The notes under the pieces are model-generated. The model did no database searches, had not been told where the DNA came from, and saw only the letters and a program-made list of their open reading frames with translations. Made by a program: the position numbers and the translations under genes. A stretch of 64,000 bases of DNA from Paenibacillus senegalensis JC66 (GTDB taxonomy: Bacteria > Bacillota > Bacilli > Paenibacillales > NBRC-103111). Positions within the stretch are counted from its first letter, which is position 1; the number at the start of each line of letters is the position of its first letter. The stretch spans positions 111,863 through 175,862 of the forward strand of contig NZ_HE610961.1 in assembly GCF_000285515.1 (NCBI RefSeq), read 5' to 3'. Positions 42,601 to 50,036 of this stretch are shown piece after piece.

Positions 42601-43673
42601 CTGCCTCTTGTCGGGGGAGTTATATCATTACTCCGAAATGCTGCGGCGGCAGCTTCTGCCCTGGCATCGGGTTCCCTTGGTATCTCAAGTCTGTGTTCAG
42701 GTGTTGCACTAGCTGGAGCTTGGCTGACTGGTGGTGTAAAATCATCCACCTGTGGCCTAAACCGATCTCTGATAGGCTGCGTTGCCCTCGATAATAAGTC
42801 CCCAGCATAAGGGGCCGCGGCTCCCGTGACGGCCCCAAGCGCCCCTTCCATAGCTACATTCTTGGCGATGTCTAACGGATCGGACTCGCCCTGAATAAGG
42901 GAACGGGGAACGGCATACGTTGCTGCCGCTAATGCTTCTCTTGTGCCCTCCTGGACACCTCTCGATAGCATGTTGTCTACTATCCTTGTGCCGTCCTTAG
43001 ATAATCTCATGCCAGCGTCAGGCAGCCTTTGCGCCACTCTTGCGCTGATGTTTTGAGCTAGTGGAGCTACAGCATTGTAAAGGTTGGCAATGTTTTGGCC
43101 CTGTCCAGAGGGGTTCATAAAATAGCTACCGATGTTGCCAGCCACATCAAGACCTTTGTCCAGTGCTTCACTGCCTGTCGATGCTATTGGATTGCGTTCC
43201 GCGAATTGCTGTCTTGCGCTGGTTCCGGGGATAGCCTGACCGTCTTTAATCATCGGTGCATCCGGTATCAGGGACTGTGCAGCTGCTGCAAAAGGTCGGT
43301 TAATCACCCGGGCAACAGGGTTTTCCTTGAATATATAGTCCAAAGTCCGTGTTACCGGGTTCCTGTCGTCCGGTGGTGCCGTTGGTAGCGATTGATTAGC
43401 CATAGGTGGTGTAAACTGCGCTGCCTGTTGTGCTAACGGCGACTGGCGTACATCCATTACATTAATCCTGTCCGGCATTTGTGGAGGGGTTAACCCTAAC
43501 TCCATAGACCTTTGAGAAAAGAAATCAGACCCTTGTGGGGTCTGTGTGGGTGGTGGATTGTTCAAACCTAATTCCTGGGCTCTCTGCTGAAAATACGATC
43601 CGCTTGAAGACTGGCCGGAAGCCGGGACGTTAAGTCCCAACTCCTTGGCCCGTTGTTCAAAGTAACTAGCCAT
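39675..43673 (-). CDS. large internal virion protein with zincin motif and LPD38-like region
   Basis: 1332 residues. Three N-terminal repeats of YFxQRAxELGL at about 4-14, 27-37 and 51-61 are followed by a Pro/Gln-rich segment. A metallopeptidase-like core has HEVGH at 440-444 and a downstream NEGLAEY that could supply the third ligand. A helical middle follows, and toward the C-terminus DFGRAGNNIKQLNRVVAFFN with GKDRIARAF resembles the large polyvalent protein domain LPD38. Such giant proteins are packed in the capsid of short-tailed phages and injected with DNA. Protease activity is inferred from HExxH only. Confidence 0.7.
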   Translation of the reverse strand: MASYFEQRAKELGLNVPASGQSSSGSYFQQRAQELGLNNPPPTQTPQGSDFFSQRSMELGLTPPQMPDRINVMDVRQSPLAQQAAQFTPPMANQSLPTAPPDDRNPVTRTLDYIFKENPVARVINRPFAAAAQSLIPDAPMIKDGQAIPGTSARQQFAERNPIASTGSEALDKGLDVAGNIGSYFMNPSGQGQNIANLYNAVAPLAQNISARVAQRLPDAGMRLSKDGTRIVDNMLSRGVQEGTREALAAATYAVPRSLIQGESDPLDIAKNVAMEGALGAVTGAAAPYAGDLLSRATQPIRDRFRPQVDDFTPPVSQAPASATPEHRLEIPREPDARAEAAAAAFRSNDITPPTRGSQLPEGVQAMQSPTIPLREPNPNANITKPITRQQLLDSVRKNMGVTVRTGRLGVGDEGVLGYYKINPEVVRSRQHGDIQVIAHEVGHHLDKQYKLSNPQFDGELLSLGRATSGPGYTPEQVRNEGLAEYMRLYLTDPQTARQVAPGFTSHLENVLPRKTMNNLSKVQNDIATWIDQGPELQFRGQINRTGRDTKKTVSQRVDDAYTSFMDRFHPLAEVEKMANRIRTGKATLGDASNSLYKRARLSVGAPKKAQEVLQDLKGILRPIDQFGYTTKDLGDFAAAKHALELENLNIESGFTRKQIESVLRKYDTPEMNALQRQLVEYNNSLLEMLVDGQVISREAVDAMKERYPDYVPFYRFFDDDVSAGFGGKGFTDLTNPVKRLKGSTRDIIDPLESIVKNTFAVVNAVEKNKVGLELSKLADVPGMGGMVERLTGKQSVPKENIVTVFEHGEKVQYQLDPELFRAIKQLDEDSTNKLIKFLSFPTSTLRAGATLTPEFALRNPIRDQFQAYVVSNFGYNPIIDLPRGIFHVLRRDDIYRKWAMEGGGYGNYLSQDRNYLREQLKSLKDEKNPWAKATTAITSPKQWIKVLQAMSEVTEEATKVGEFSRGLRKGYSPAEAAFQSRDLMDFGRAGNNIKQLNRVVAFFNANIQGKDRIARAFAKNPYRTTIRALTSITLPTIGIYMWNKHQSNEEQRKTLDNAPQWMRDTFFLISIPGTNEVARIPKPFDLAPIYANLPENIMRWIDDNDPQSAGEFTAGAAEELLGVPYMLTGLTPIIENTANYSFFTKGPIVPQRDQGLLPEDQYGINTSLTARTIGQATGTSPYKIDNLIRGYGAGLGRYATSGIDKLIEAAGGPKIPPQPEKRFAEKPIINAFTVSSSGGGKVMEDFYDELDKINRKDKSNKRNNKSDAEVARSAKGMQATSRSISQIRNRYREIQASFDLTPAEKRRQLDELNDQMNQLAREALERFELKK

Positions 43674-43674
43674 C

Positions 43675-44031
43675 TCACCACCCCATTTCTTTGGATATTT
43701 TGCTCACATAATTTTGCGTTTCTTTCGGTGCGTTTTTGCTTATTGCTGACCAGCTAGCGCCGTGTTTACGTATAGCCTTATCTACGTTACCGGGTCCCCA
43801 ATTGTATGCTGCCAAAGCTAACTGATAATCTCCGTATTTATTGTACATTTGCCCTAAATACCGGGTTCCTCCTGCAACGTTTTGGGCAGGGTCGAAGGGG
43901 TCAGAAACCCCTAAGTCTTTTGCTGTTCCCGGCATTAATTGCATAAGGCCTTGTGCTCCTGCGTGGCTTTTAGCCCGTGGGTTAAAACTGCTCTCTGCCT
44001 TAATTACGGACTCAATTAAACGGACTGGCAA
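43675..44031 (-). CDS. lytic transglycosylase (SLT) virion protein
   Basis: 118 residues from TTG 44031, with AGGAG six bases upstream. Catalytic Glu lies in VIKAESSFNPRA; GAQGLMQLMPGTAKDLGV and ALAAYNWGPGNVDKAI are the SLT blocks. The open frame extends upstream without ATG/GTG/TTG through YQPIIQSAAQENN, which looks like the first SLT helix. A good site AAGGAGTG followed by ATG lies in another frame. So the true 5' end may be damaged or use a rare start. It probably opens the wall during DNA injection. Confidence 0.78.
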   Translation of the reverse strand: MPVRLIESVIKAESSFNPRAKSHAGAQGLMQLMPGTAKDLGVSDPFDPAQNVAGGTRYLGQMYNKYGDYQLALAAYNWGPGNVDKAIRKHGASWSAISKNAPKETQNYVSKISKEMGW

Positions 44032-44120
44032 GTTATTCTCCTGCGCCGCTGACTGAATGATTGGTTGATATTGTGACGGTGCTATGCTTTGGTATGAGGC
44101 ATCACTCCTTCCTGAATTAT

Positions 44121-45446
44121 TTACTTTAAACTATCGTTGTACTCCTTCTGTAGACCGGACGGGACCGGGATTCCATAGAGGTTATAAAGCTGTACTGCTG
44201 TTTGAGGGTTCTGAGTTTGAGAAATGATCATGGCCTCAATTTGTCTTTGGACGTTCGGATCGGAATAGACATCCACTCCCAAATTAGCCTGTTCTTGAAG
44301 TCTTTGCATAATCGGTGAACTATTGATAATCCTGGAAATATCACCTGCCGTTGGTCCTGCTGCAGATGGTTGATTCATTCGGTCGTAAATCTCCATGTCA
44401 ATTGACGACCGGAAACGATCCTGATCCAATCCAAACCTTGCCTGATCAAGCGCCAATCCTGCTCGACTCATGTCAATTTGATTAGCTAATTGAGCCTGTC
44501 TCAGAGCGTAATCCAGGCCATGCCGTCTTGCATCCTCGTCAAATTGCTGTTTGTATCTCTCGTCCGCGATAGCATCACGGTACTGTTGATACTGGAACTG
44601 TTGAGAGTTGATCGGCGCCATGTCTCTTACTTGATCAAACAAGACATTGCCATCATCTTTCGGACCTACATAAGTACCGTAGAGCTGCGCTAAAGTATTA
44701 GCGTTATCGATGTTCATTTGTCGCTGTTGCATGGTATTCTGACCGTTATAACGGCCTGTCAGTCCAGCTTCTGTAATCCCACGCTGCCAATCTTGTTGAT
44801 CCAGTCCAGACAGTAGAGGTACAAGCTCTGACAAGCGATTTTGATTATCTTGTGCAGCTTGATAGTTTGCAAGCTGTCGCTGCCAGTCTCGGTTAGCATC
44901 ATCGGCATACCGTTGATACGCTTGCTGCATGAGCTGAGGTAATACAGTATCGCTCACCCGGCCAAGCTCACTTTGTTGGATTTGCGCCACTCGATCCGTA
45001 GTCATAGATGAGTTTCCAATGCCCCGGGAGCCCATTTGTACCATGGCATTATTACCGGCTGTCTGTGCGTTTTGCTGAGCTTGTCTTAAAGCTGCTTGGT
45101 ACTGTGGATCGGTTTGAGGATTGTAACTGAATTGTTGTGGCGCCTGGAACTGAAACGGCTGCTGGTTGGCATTTTGTGTCATACGTTCGATCAAAGGTTT
45201 AATTTGCTCTTGGTATGGGCTCTTTTGTTGTGCTGCATAGCCCCCTGTAGCCGTGTTTACTTTGTCGGCCCACTGCTTTGCTAGATTAGCCCCTGCCGTA
45301 TCTCCAAGCGCTGATTTGCCTTGATAGACCTCTAAGGCGCGTTTATACTCGTTGCGACCTGCATCCCGGTCAGAGGCATAGTTAGCAAGCCGTTGCTGCC
45401 AAGGCGTGTCATTATCGGCAGGCTGCCTAAATGTAGGTGTTGCCAT
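44121..45446 (-). CDS. Gln-rich internal virion/structural protein
   Basis: 441 residues from ATG 45446 behind GGGGTGATACT. Low-complexity Gln/Asn/Ala-rich helical sequence (QQNAQTAGNNAMVQMGSRGI; QAAQDNQNRL), no cysteine-rich or enzymatic motif. It is located before the transglycosylase and the giant protein, the position of internal (ejection) proteins in podoviruses. Identity by position and composition. Confidence 0.55.
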   Translation of the reverse strand: MATPTFRQPADNDTPWQQRLANYASDRDAGRNEYKRALEVYQGKSALGDTAGANLAKQWADKVNTATGGYAAQQKSPYQEQIKPLIERMTQNANQQPFQFQAPQQFSYNPQTDPQYQAALRQAQQNAQTAGNNAMVQMGSRGIGNSSMTTDRVAQIQQSELGRVSDTVLPQLMQQAYQRYADDANRDWQRQLANYQAAQDNQNRLSELVPLLSGLDQQDWQRGITEAGLTGRYNGQNTMQQRQMNIDNANTLAQLYGTYVGPKDDGNVLFDQVRDMAPINSQQFQYQQYRDAIADERYKQQFDEDARRHGLDYALRQAQLANQIDMSRAGLALDQARFGLDQDRFRSSIDMEIYDRMNQPSAAGPTAGDISRIINSSPIMQRLQEQANLGVDVYSDPNVQRQIEAMIISQTQNPQTAVQLYNLYGIPVPSGLQKEYNDSLK

Positions 45447-45461
45447 AGTATCACCCCAAAA

Positions 45462-45486
45462 TAAAAGACACCCCGCAAGGAGTGTC
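45462..45486 (-). terminator. intrinsic terminator of the moron
   Basis: GACACCCC/GGAGTGTC with loop GCAA and TTTTATTTT on the minus strand, right after the stalk-domain gene. Confidence 0.85.
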
Positions 45487-45499
45487 CAGAATGTTTTAT

Positions 45500-46000
45500 T
45501 CACTTGTCCCAATCAGGGTAATGGTGTGCTCTTAATTCCTCTAACTCGGTTTTTTCCTGGATTAATCCATTTATAATTTCTGTTAAACTACCATCACTAT
45601 TCTGAGCTCCAAATAGTTTGATTTTGTCATCCATAATCTTAATTTCGTGATTCAGAGATTCTAATAATGGAACAACATCTTCTGCTTTCTGCTTCACCTC
45701 TGTTGTTATCTTTGCCAGTTCGTCCTGCGATTCTTGTTCAACTGTCTTATCTGCACTTAAGCTTATACCCTCATTCATATCAAAACTCACCTCGTACCCT
45801 AATGTTTCAGCGAACTCCCGTACAGGCAGATAAGAGGTTCCCTGGATTACGATAGCTTCGTTTTCCAAAAGTTCTCCCTCTAGTTTAACCGGGAAAACTC
45901 CGTCAACAGCCTTACCTATCATGTTGCTTACTTCCGCATGTGCCGTTATTCCGATTGTAAGGGCAGCGCCAAAAATTGCACCAATAAGATACTTTCTCAT
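45500..46000 (-). CDS. prophage-encoded secreted stalk-domain protein (moron)
   Basis: 166 residues, ATG 46000 behind AAGGG. A signal peptide (1-22, GITAHA) is followed by the stalk domain (VDGVFPVKLEGELL, GTSYLPVREFAETLGYEVSFDM), a coiled coil and a final AHHYPDWDK. The chromosomal gene at 31859 encodes a close relative. It has its own promoter with an inverted repeat and its own terminator, so it is expressed independently of the late genes: a lysogenic-conversion gene by layout. Function unknown. Confidence 0.75.
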   Translation of the reverse strand: MRKYLIGAIFGAALTIGITAHAEVSNMIGKAVDGVFPVKLEGELLENEAIVIQGTSYLPVREFAETLGYEVSFDMNEGISLSADKTVEQESQDELAKITTEVKQKAEDVVPLLESLNHEIKIMDDKIKLFGAQNSDGSLTEIINGLIQEKTELEELRAHHYPDWDK

Positions 46001-46014
46001 ATTATCAACCCTTT

Positions 46015-46058
46015 ACCATAGTTTTCCTTATTATACTATGGTTAACTCTATCCTCCAA
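46015..46058 (-). promoter_or_regulatory. moron promoter with operator-like inverted repeat
   Basis: Minus strand: TTGGAG (46058-46053), 17-base spacer, TATAAT (46035-46030). ACCATAGT (46015-46022) and ACTATGGT (46035-46042) form perfect eight-base inverted arms across the -10 and start. Confidence 0.7.
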
Positions 46059-46653
46059 GGGCCGATATTCTTGCTGATAATTCGCTCAGTTCTTGCTGTA
46101 GTGATCTTCCTGTATCTCTGTTTCCAAACTGCCCCCAATTTCTTACAGTTACTCTCCCGCTATTCCCGGCGCTTAGGTCTAGATTCCCCATCGTTGACGA
46201 TATTGCAATACTCAAAGAGGACACTAAGTTCAAACCCCATGTATCTAAGAAAATTACACCGATTGATCCAGAGCCATTATTGAACTCAAGAGCCGGTGTT
46301 CCTGCAACATCTGGTACTATACGTAATTGGGAACCTGAAAAATTTACTGCTTTAAGCAAGTTTTCACTGCTGCTAAGCTCAACTCTTTGTCCGAAGTCAG
46401 CTGTTTTAATCAACGACCCTATGATAGTTACAGCCTCTACTAGTCCTGCTGTGATGTGTCCAAGATTGGCTGAAATTGCGGATAACTCATCTACAGTCAG
46501 CCTGTCAGCCGTAATGGACTTGGCCCTGATGTTTTTAACATCCAAATTCCCGGTGAGTAGCCAAGATAACTCTTTGATTAAGATGGCTACAAGATTAACT
46601 AAGTCCTTTGTTTCCATTGCTCCATTTACCTTTGGTAGATTAGGTGTACTCAT
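46048..46653 (-). CDS. phage tail/appendage protein
   Basis: 201 residues, ATG 46653. The stretch RAKSITADRLTVDELSAISANLGHITAGLVE (key part ITADRLTVDELSAI-SANLGHITAG) is typical of C-terminal parts of phage tail-tip and minor structural proteins. It ends in a short coiled coil. Its function in a short-tailed phage may be attachment. Confidence 0.6.
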   Translation of the reverse strand: MSTPNLPKVNGAMETKDLVNLVAILIKELSWLLTGNLDVKNIRAKSITADRLTVDELSAISANLGHITAGLVEAVTIIGSLIKTADFGQRVELSSSENLLKAVNFSGSQLRIVPDVAGTPALEFNNGSGSIGVIFLDTWGLNLVSSLSIAISSTMGNLDLSAGNSGRVTVRNWGQFGNRDTGRSLQQELSELSARISALGG

Positions 46654-46662
46654 AGCGCCTCC

Positions 46663-48126
46663 TTATACAATAGGCATTTCTCTTACCTGCCTTGTGAATT
46701 CATGAATCTTTACGTAACCAGTACCGGAAAATCTTACCCTTACCCAATTGGAATCAGCTACTGTCGTGACTGGAATGATGATTCTGGCCTGTTGAATGTT
46801 GCTTGCCCCTGTGACGGTCTGAGCTAACGTCCAGTCATTACCGTCAATGGTTTTGGATAAATGGACTTGTAAGCTGCTGCCGATTGGCACATCAGCAACA
46901 ATATACATCCGGTACCAGCGAACCTTTTGAGCGAATGATCCAGCTCCGAAAGGTTTGGTTATCCATTCAAAGTTGACCCCATTTGCGTTGGTCGCTGGTT
47001 GGTAGACTCTTTCAGCACCGATATAAAGCGTATTGTTCCAGCCGACCATTACGTTTGGTGTTGTGTCCTCGTACACGTTCCATATTTGATGCAACAGGTC
47101 ATAAACAAGAAGTCGGCTCGGGATATAGAAGTACAGTTTTAACCCGTCTGTAGCTGCGCAAATTTCGCTTGTACGCCCCTTGTCCATTCCATCAATGTAT
47201 TTCTGAACGGTCAGCGAAAAGTCTTTAGATGGAGGCATACCGCCTTGATAGAGATAGATTCCTGTGGGATGCACAAAGTATAATGCTCCGCCAATGTTAA
47301 TAATCGATTTATTATTAACAGCCCCTACCTCATAGGTGACTGGTTGCATGGTGTAATCCTCAGGTGAGTATCCAAAAAGCTCATGAATCGAGTTCGGTTT
47401 AAACACTGTGACATGCCCTATTCCGGGTTTAACGGCTACTATGTCCTCGCCGTCTGGCGTTTCAACTTCGATCCATCCGGAAGCCGCAGCATCTCCGGTA
47501 GCACTGGACCAATCTCCTGCATCTCTCCAACCACTGAAATGTAACGTACTATCCTTAGCCCCGAATAAACGATCTGCAAATTGTTCGATAAATTTAATTC
47601 CTGCAGGTGGACCAGACAATGTCTGTACGGTGCTGCCGTCATATCTCCTTACTGTCGACCCGTTAGAGGCGATTAGGTTCACGTCAGAGTAATTCCCCTT
47701 GAAATTGGTAAAATGCCAGTCTGTGGACGTATCCAGTCCGCTGACAAGAGCTGAACTCCATGCCGAACCTGTCCACCTGCGCCAAGTTCCGTCACTGAAT
47801 ATGGCGTGGAGCTCCGTGTCTTTCCAGGTGCCAAGCCCGATGACTTTAGAACCGATAGCAGCCCCCATAACAGAAAACCCTCTCCTGGTTTCTAGGAAAG
47901 GGTATCCGTCCATATTTTTCATTTGAGTGGCGAAGTTATCGCCTATAGAGAGTGAATCAAGAGTGTTGATTCCTCGGAACTCTCTTGTCACAGAAGGCGG
48001 CAAAATTCCAGGTAGCTCGCCTAACGGTTGGAGACTCGTTACAGCGCTCTTACGCTCTGCTGGAGGTCCCTTTGCGGATGGCAACCACTCAGGGGGCCTA
48101 GGAATGTTAATCCTCACATCAATCAC
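46663..48126 (-). CDS. beta-propeller-like tail/head-stabilising protein (P22 gp10-like)
   Basis: 487 residues. After a Pro-rich start (RINIPRPPEWLPSAKG) comes a beta-rich body with repeated strands (GGALYFVHPTGIYLYQGG; DRLFGAKDSTLHFSGW). Size, composition and place after the connector suggest the tail hub/DNA-stabilisation protein of P22-like phages. It overlaps the second connector gene by eight bases. Confidence 0.6.
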   Translation of the reverse strand: MIDVRINIPRPPEWLPSAKGPPAERKSAVTSLQPLGELPGILPPSVTREFRGINTLDSLSIGDNFATQMKNMDGYPFLETRRGFSVMGAAIGSKVIGLGTWKDTELHAIFSDGTWRRWTGSAWSSALVSGLDTSTDWHFTNFKGNYSDVNLIASNGSTVRRYDGSTVQTLSGPPAGIKFIEQFADRLFGAKDSTLHFSGWRDAGDWSSATGDAAASGWIEVETPDGEDIVAVKPGIGHVTVFKPNSIHELFGYSPEDYTMQPVTYEVGAVNNKSIINIGGALYFVHPTGIYLYQGGMPPSKDFSLTVQKYIDGMDKGRTSEICAATDGLKLYFYIPSRLLVYDLLHQIWNVYEDTTPNVMVGWNNTLYIGAERVYQPATNANGVNFEWITKPFGAGSFAQKVRWYRMYIVADVPIGSSLQVHLSKTIDGNDWTLAQTVTGASNIQQARIIIPVTTVADSNWVRVRFSGTGYVKIHEFTRQVREMPIV

Positions 48127-48676
48127 CTAGCTTTGCGTGGTTTTGAGCTGCTACATTGAGAGCATTGGTAAACTCAGATGCGTAGTTATTAGCCTTGGCA
48201 ATATCATCTTGAGCTTTGGCGATCTTGGAACATAGCCCTATCGTGTAAATCCAATGGTACTCTGGTGGTGCGTCTGGTTGGACATTTAGACTATTGCTTG
48301 TAAAGGTTGTAGTTCCTACCCTATAGCATCTAACCACGCCTTGACCAGACATTGCCGGGGGCGGAGTTAAGGTAAGTTGAAAGTTAGAATCGTTAAACGT
48401 CCAGTAGTTTTGTCCTGGCTTTACGTCCTCGCTTAGTAACGATCGGTACTGGATTAAACCAACCCTGACCTGATCGATGTTTTTAGCTCGGGTGTTATTC
48501 GGTAGTGTATAGTGAGGCTGATTACCCGAAGCGTTAAAAGTAACCGCCTGCGGTATCTTAACGACCGAAAAAAAATCCTGATTGATTGCATTTAGCCATG
48601 CAACTTTGTCAGGATTTGCGTATGCGTTTGGGACGAGAATGTCCGCTTCGGTTATGATTTGTTGAAGGGTAAGCAT
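48119..48676 (-). CDS. head-tail connector protein 2
   Basis: 185 residues, ATG 48676. LQQIITEADILVPNAYANPDKVAWLNAINQDFF and a C-terminal helical part (IAKAQDDIAKANNYASEF) are of the gp4/gp6-like connector type. Together with 52057-52641 it forms a pair of similar-sized adaptors now separated by tailspike and O-antigen-ligase genes. Confidence 0.55.
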   Translation of the reverse strand: MLTLQQIITEADILVPNAYANPDKVAWLNAINQDFFSVVKIPQAVTFNASGNQPHYTLPNNTRAKNIDQVRVGLIQYRSLLSEDVKPGQNYWTFNDSNFQLTLTPPPAMSGQGVVRCYRVGTTTFTSNSLNVQPDAPPEYHWIYTIGLCSKIAKAQDDIAKANNYASEFTNALNVAAQNHAKLGD

Positions 48677-48689
48677 ATTGTCACCTTCT

Positions 48690-49981
48690 TTATTTTGATA
48701 AGCTTGCAGAAATTACGTCAGGAATTACCTTTCTATCGCCTTTGATTTCCGAAACACTTCTGTTTTGCTTCCAATACTGAACATTAATCAGAGCGAATAA
48801 AGTCCACATCCACGGGTACCAGTAGTTAGAAATAATGGCGAGATGAATAGACATTGTGACAAATGATACCAAGTATACATACTTTAAATTACCCTTAATT
48901 TTTAATATGATGGTTAAGTGATAAAGCATTACCCCTAGAAACAAGCAAAGTCCTACTAACCCGGTAGCAATGAGAATTTCCAAGTATAGACTTGTACTGC
49001 CTGTGCCATATAGTAATGATGATATTCCAGGACCATGTCCCATTAAAGGTTTTTCTTTAAATAACTCAAGGGCCCTATACCATCTTGCCAACCTGGATCC
49101 TCCGTCATCTATTGAATAATTGACTAGGGTTATTTTATCTATAATCCCCGTAATAAACGAAAGGTTACGATCTCCCTGCAGAAAATAATACATACTCAGG
49201 AATACTACTCCACAAAAAACAGGGTAAATCATCACAACACTAGAAAGTTTAAACCCTTTCCTGAATAACTTCACGATTTTTATTATCGCAACTATCAGCA
49301 ATATAATACTTAGTTCTACGAAACCAGCTGCACTAAAAGTAAATATTAAGGATAATGTCACGACTATTAGACTGAAAACTAGTTTTGCTTTGCTTTGATT
49401 AATATTCTTTTGATAGTGATAAACAAACGGAACGAACATCAGTAAATACATTGCAAGATGACCGGATTCAACAGTAGTCCCTCTCGCCCTAAAAAAACGT
49501 TGTCCTCCCACGCCATAAGTAGCATTGTTCTCATCTGCAATTCTAAGTATGTTGAAACCCCAATTTAAAAAGTTTTTACTGATAAACTCTAGAATTGTTA
49601 TTATTGCTACAAACACTACTCCCCAAGTAATATACTTATATATTTTTTCGACTGGATAGTTCGTTTTTGTCATCAGAACAATAAATGACAAAAAATAAAC
49701 AACAATAACGCTGATGTACGAAATGCTGTGATTCAATCCAGACTGTTGAAAACCTAGTGAGTAATTTTGGAGTAAAAACGATAGGACCAGAGAGAGAACG
49801 AAAAATAGGTTAGTATTACTACTCCTCTTCCTAGACCATCTATTTTTTTATCCTTGATTACGACCAAAATTGTGGCTAAACATATAAGCAAGCCCAAAAA
49901 CATTGGTATGGGTACCCATTGATGAAATGCGAACGCACTCGTCCATCCAAGTAAAAACAAGAATATTGATATAATCTTCAT
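48690..49981 (-). pseudogene. O-antigen ligase/polymerase-like gene, frameshifted at an A7 tract
   Basis: Two frames: residues 1-75 from ATG 49981 (MKIISIFLFLLGWTSAFAFH) and a long frame ending at 48690 with the Wzy_C-type loop GSRLARWYRALELFKEKPLMGHGPG. The breakpoint is a run of seven T on the plus strand (49843-49849, A7 on the coding strand). Adding one A gives a continuous 430-residue protein with about ten membrane helices, and the new junction reads KDKKNRWSRKR. It lies among phage structural genes and would modify a surface polymer in the lysogen. Phase variation, true decay or a sequencing error are all possible. Confidence 0.75.
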
Positions 49982-50036
49982 TGTTCCCCTCCAAACAATG
50001 AAATTATATCAATTACATATAAAATATTCCAGTTGT

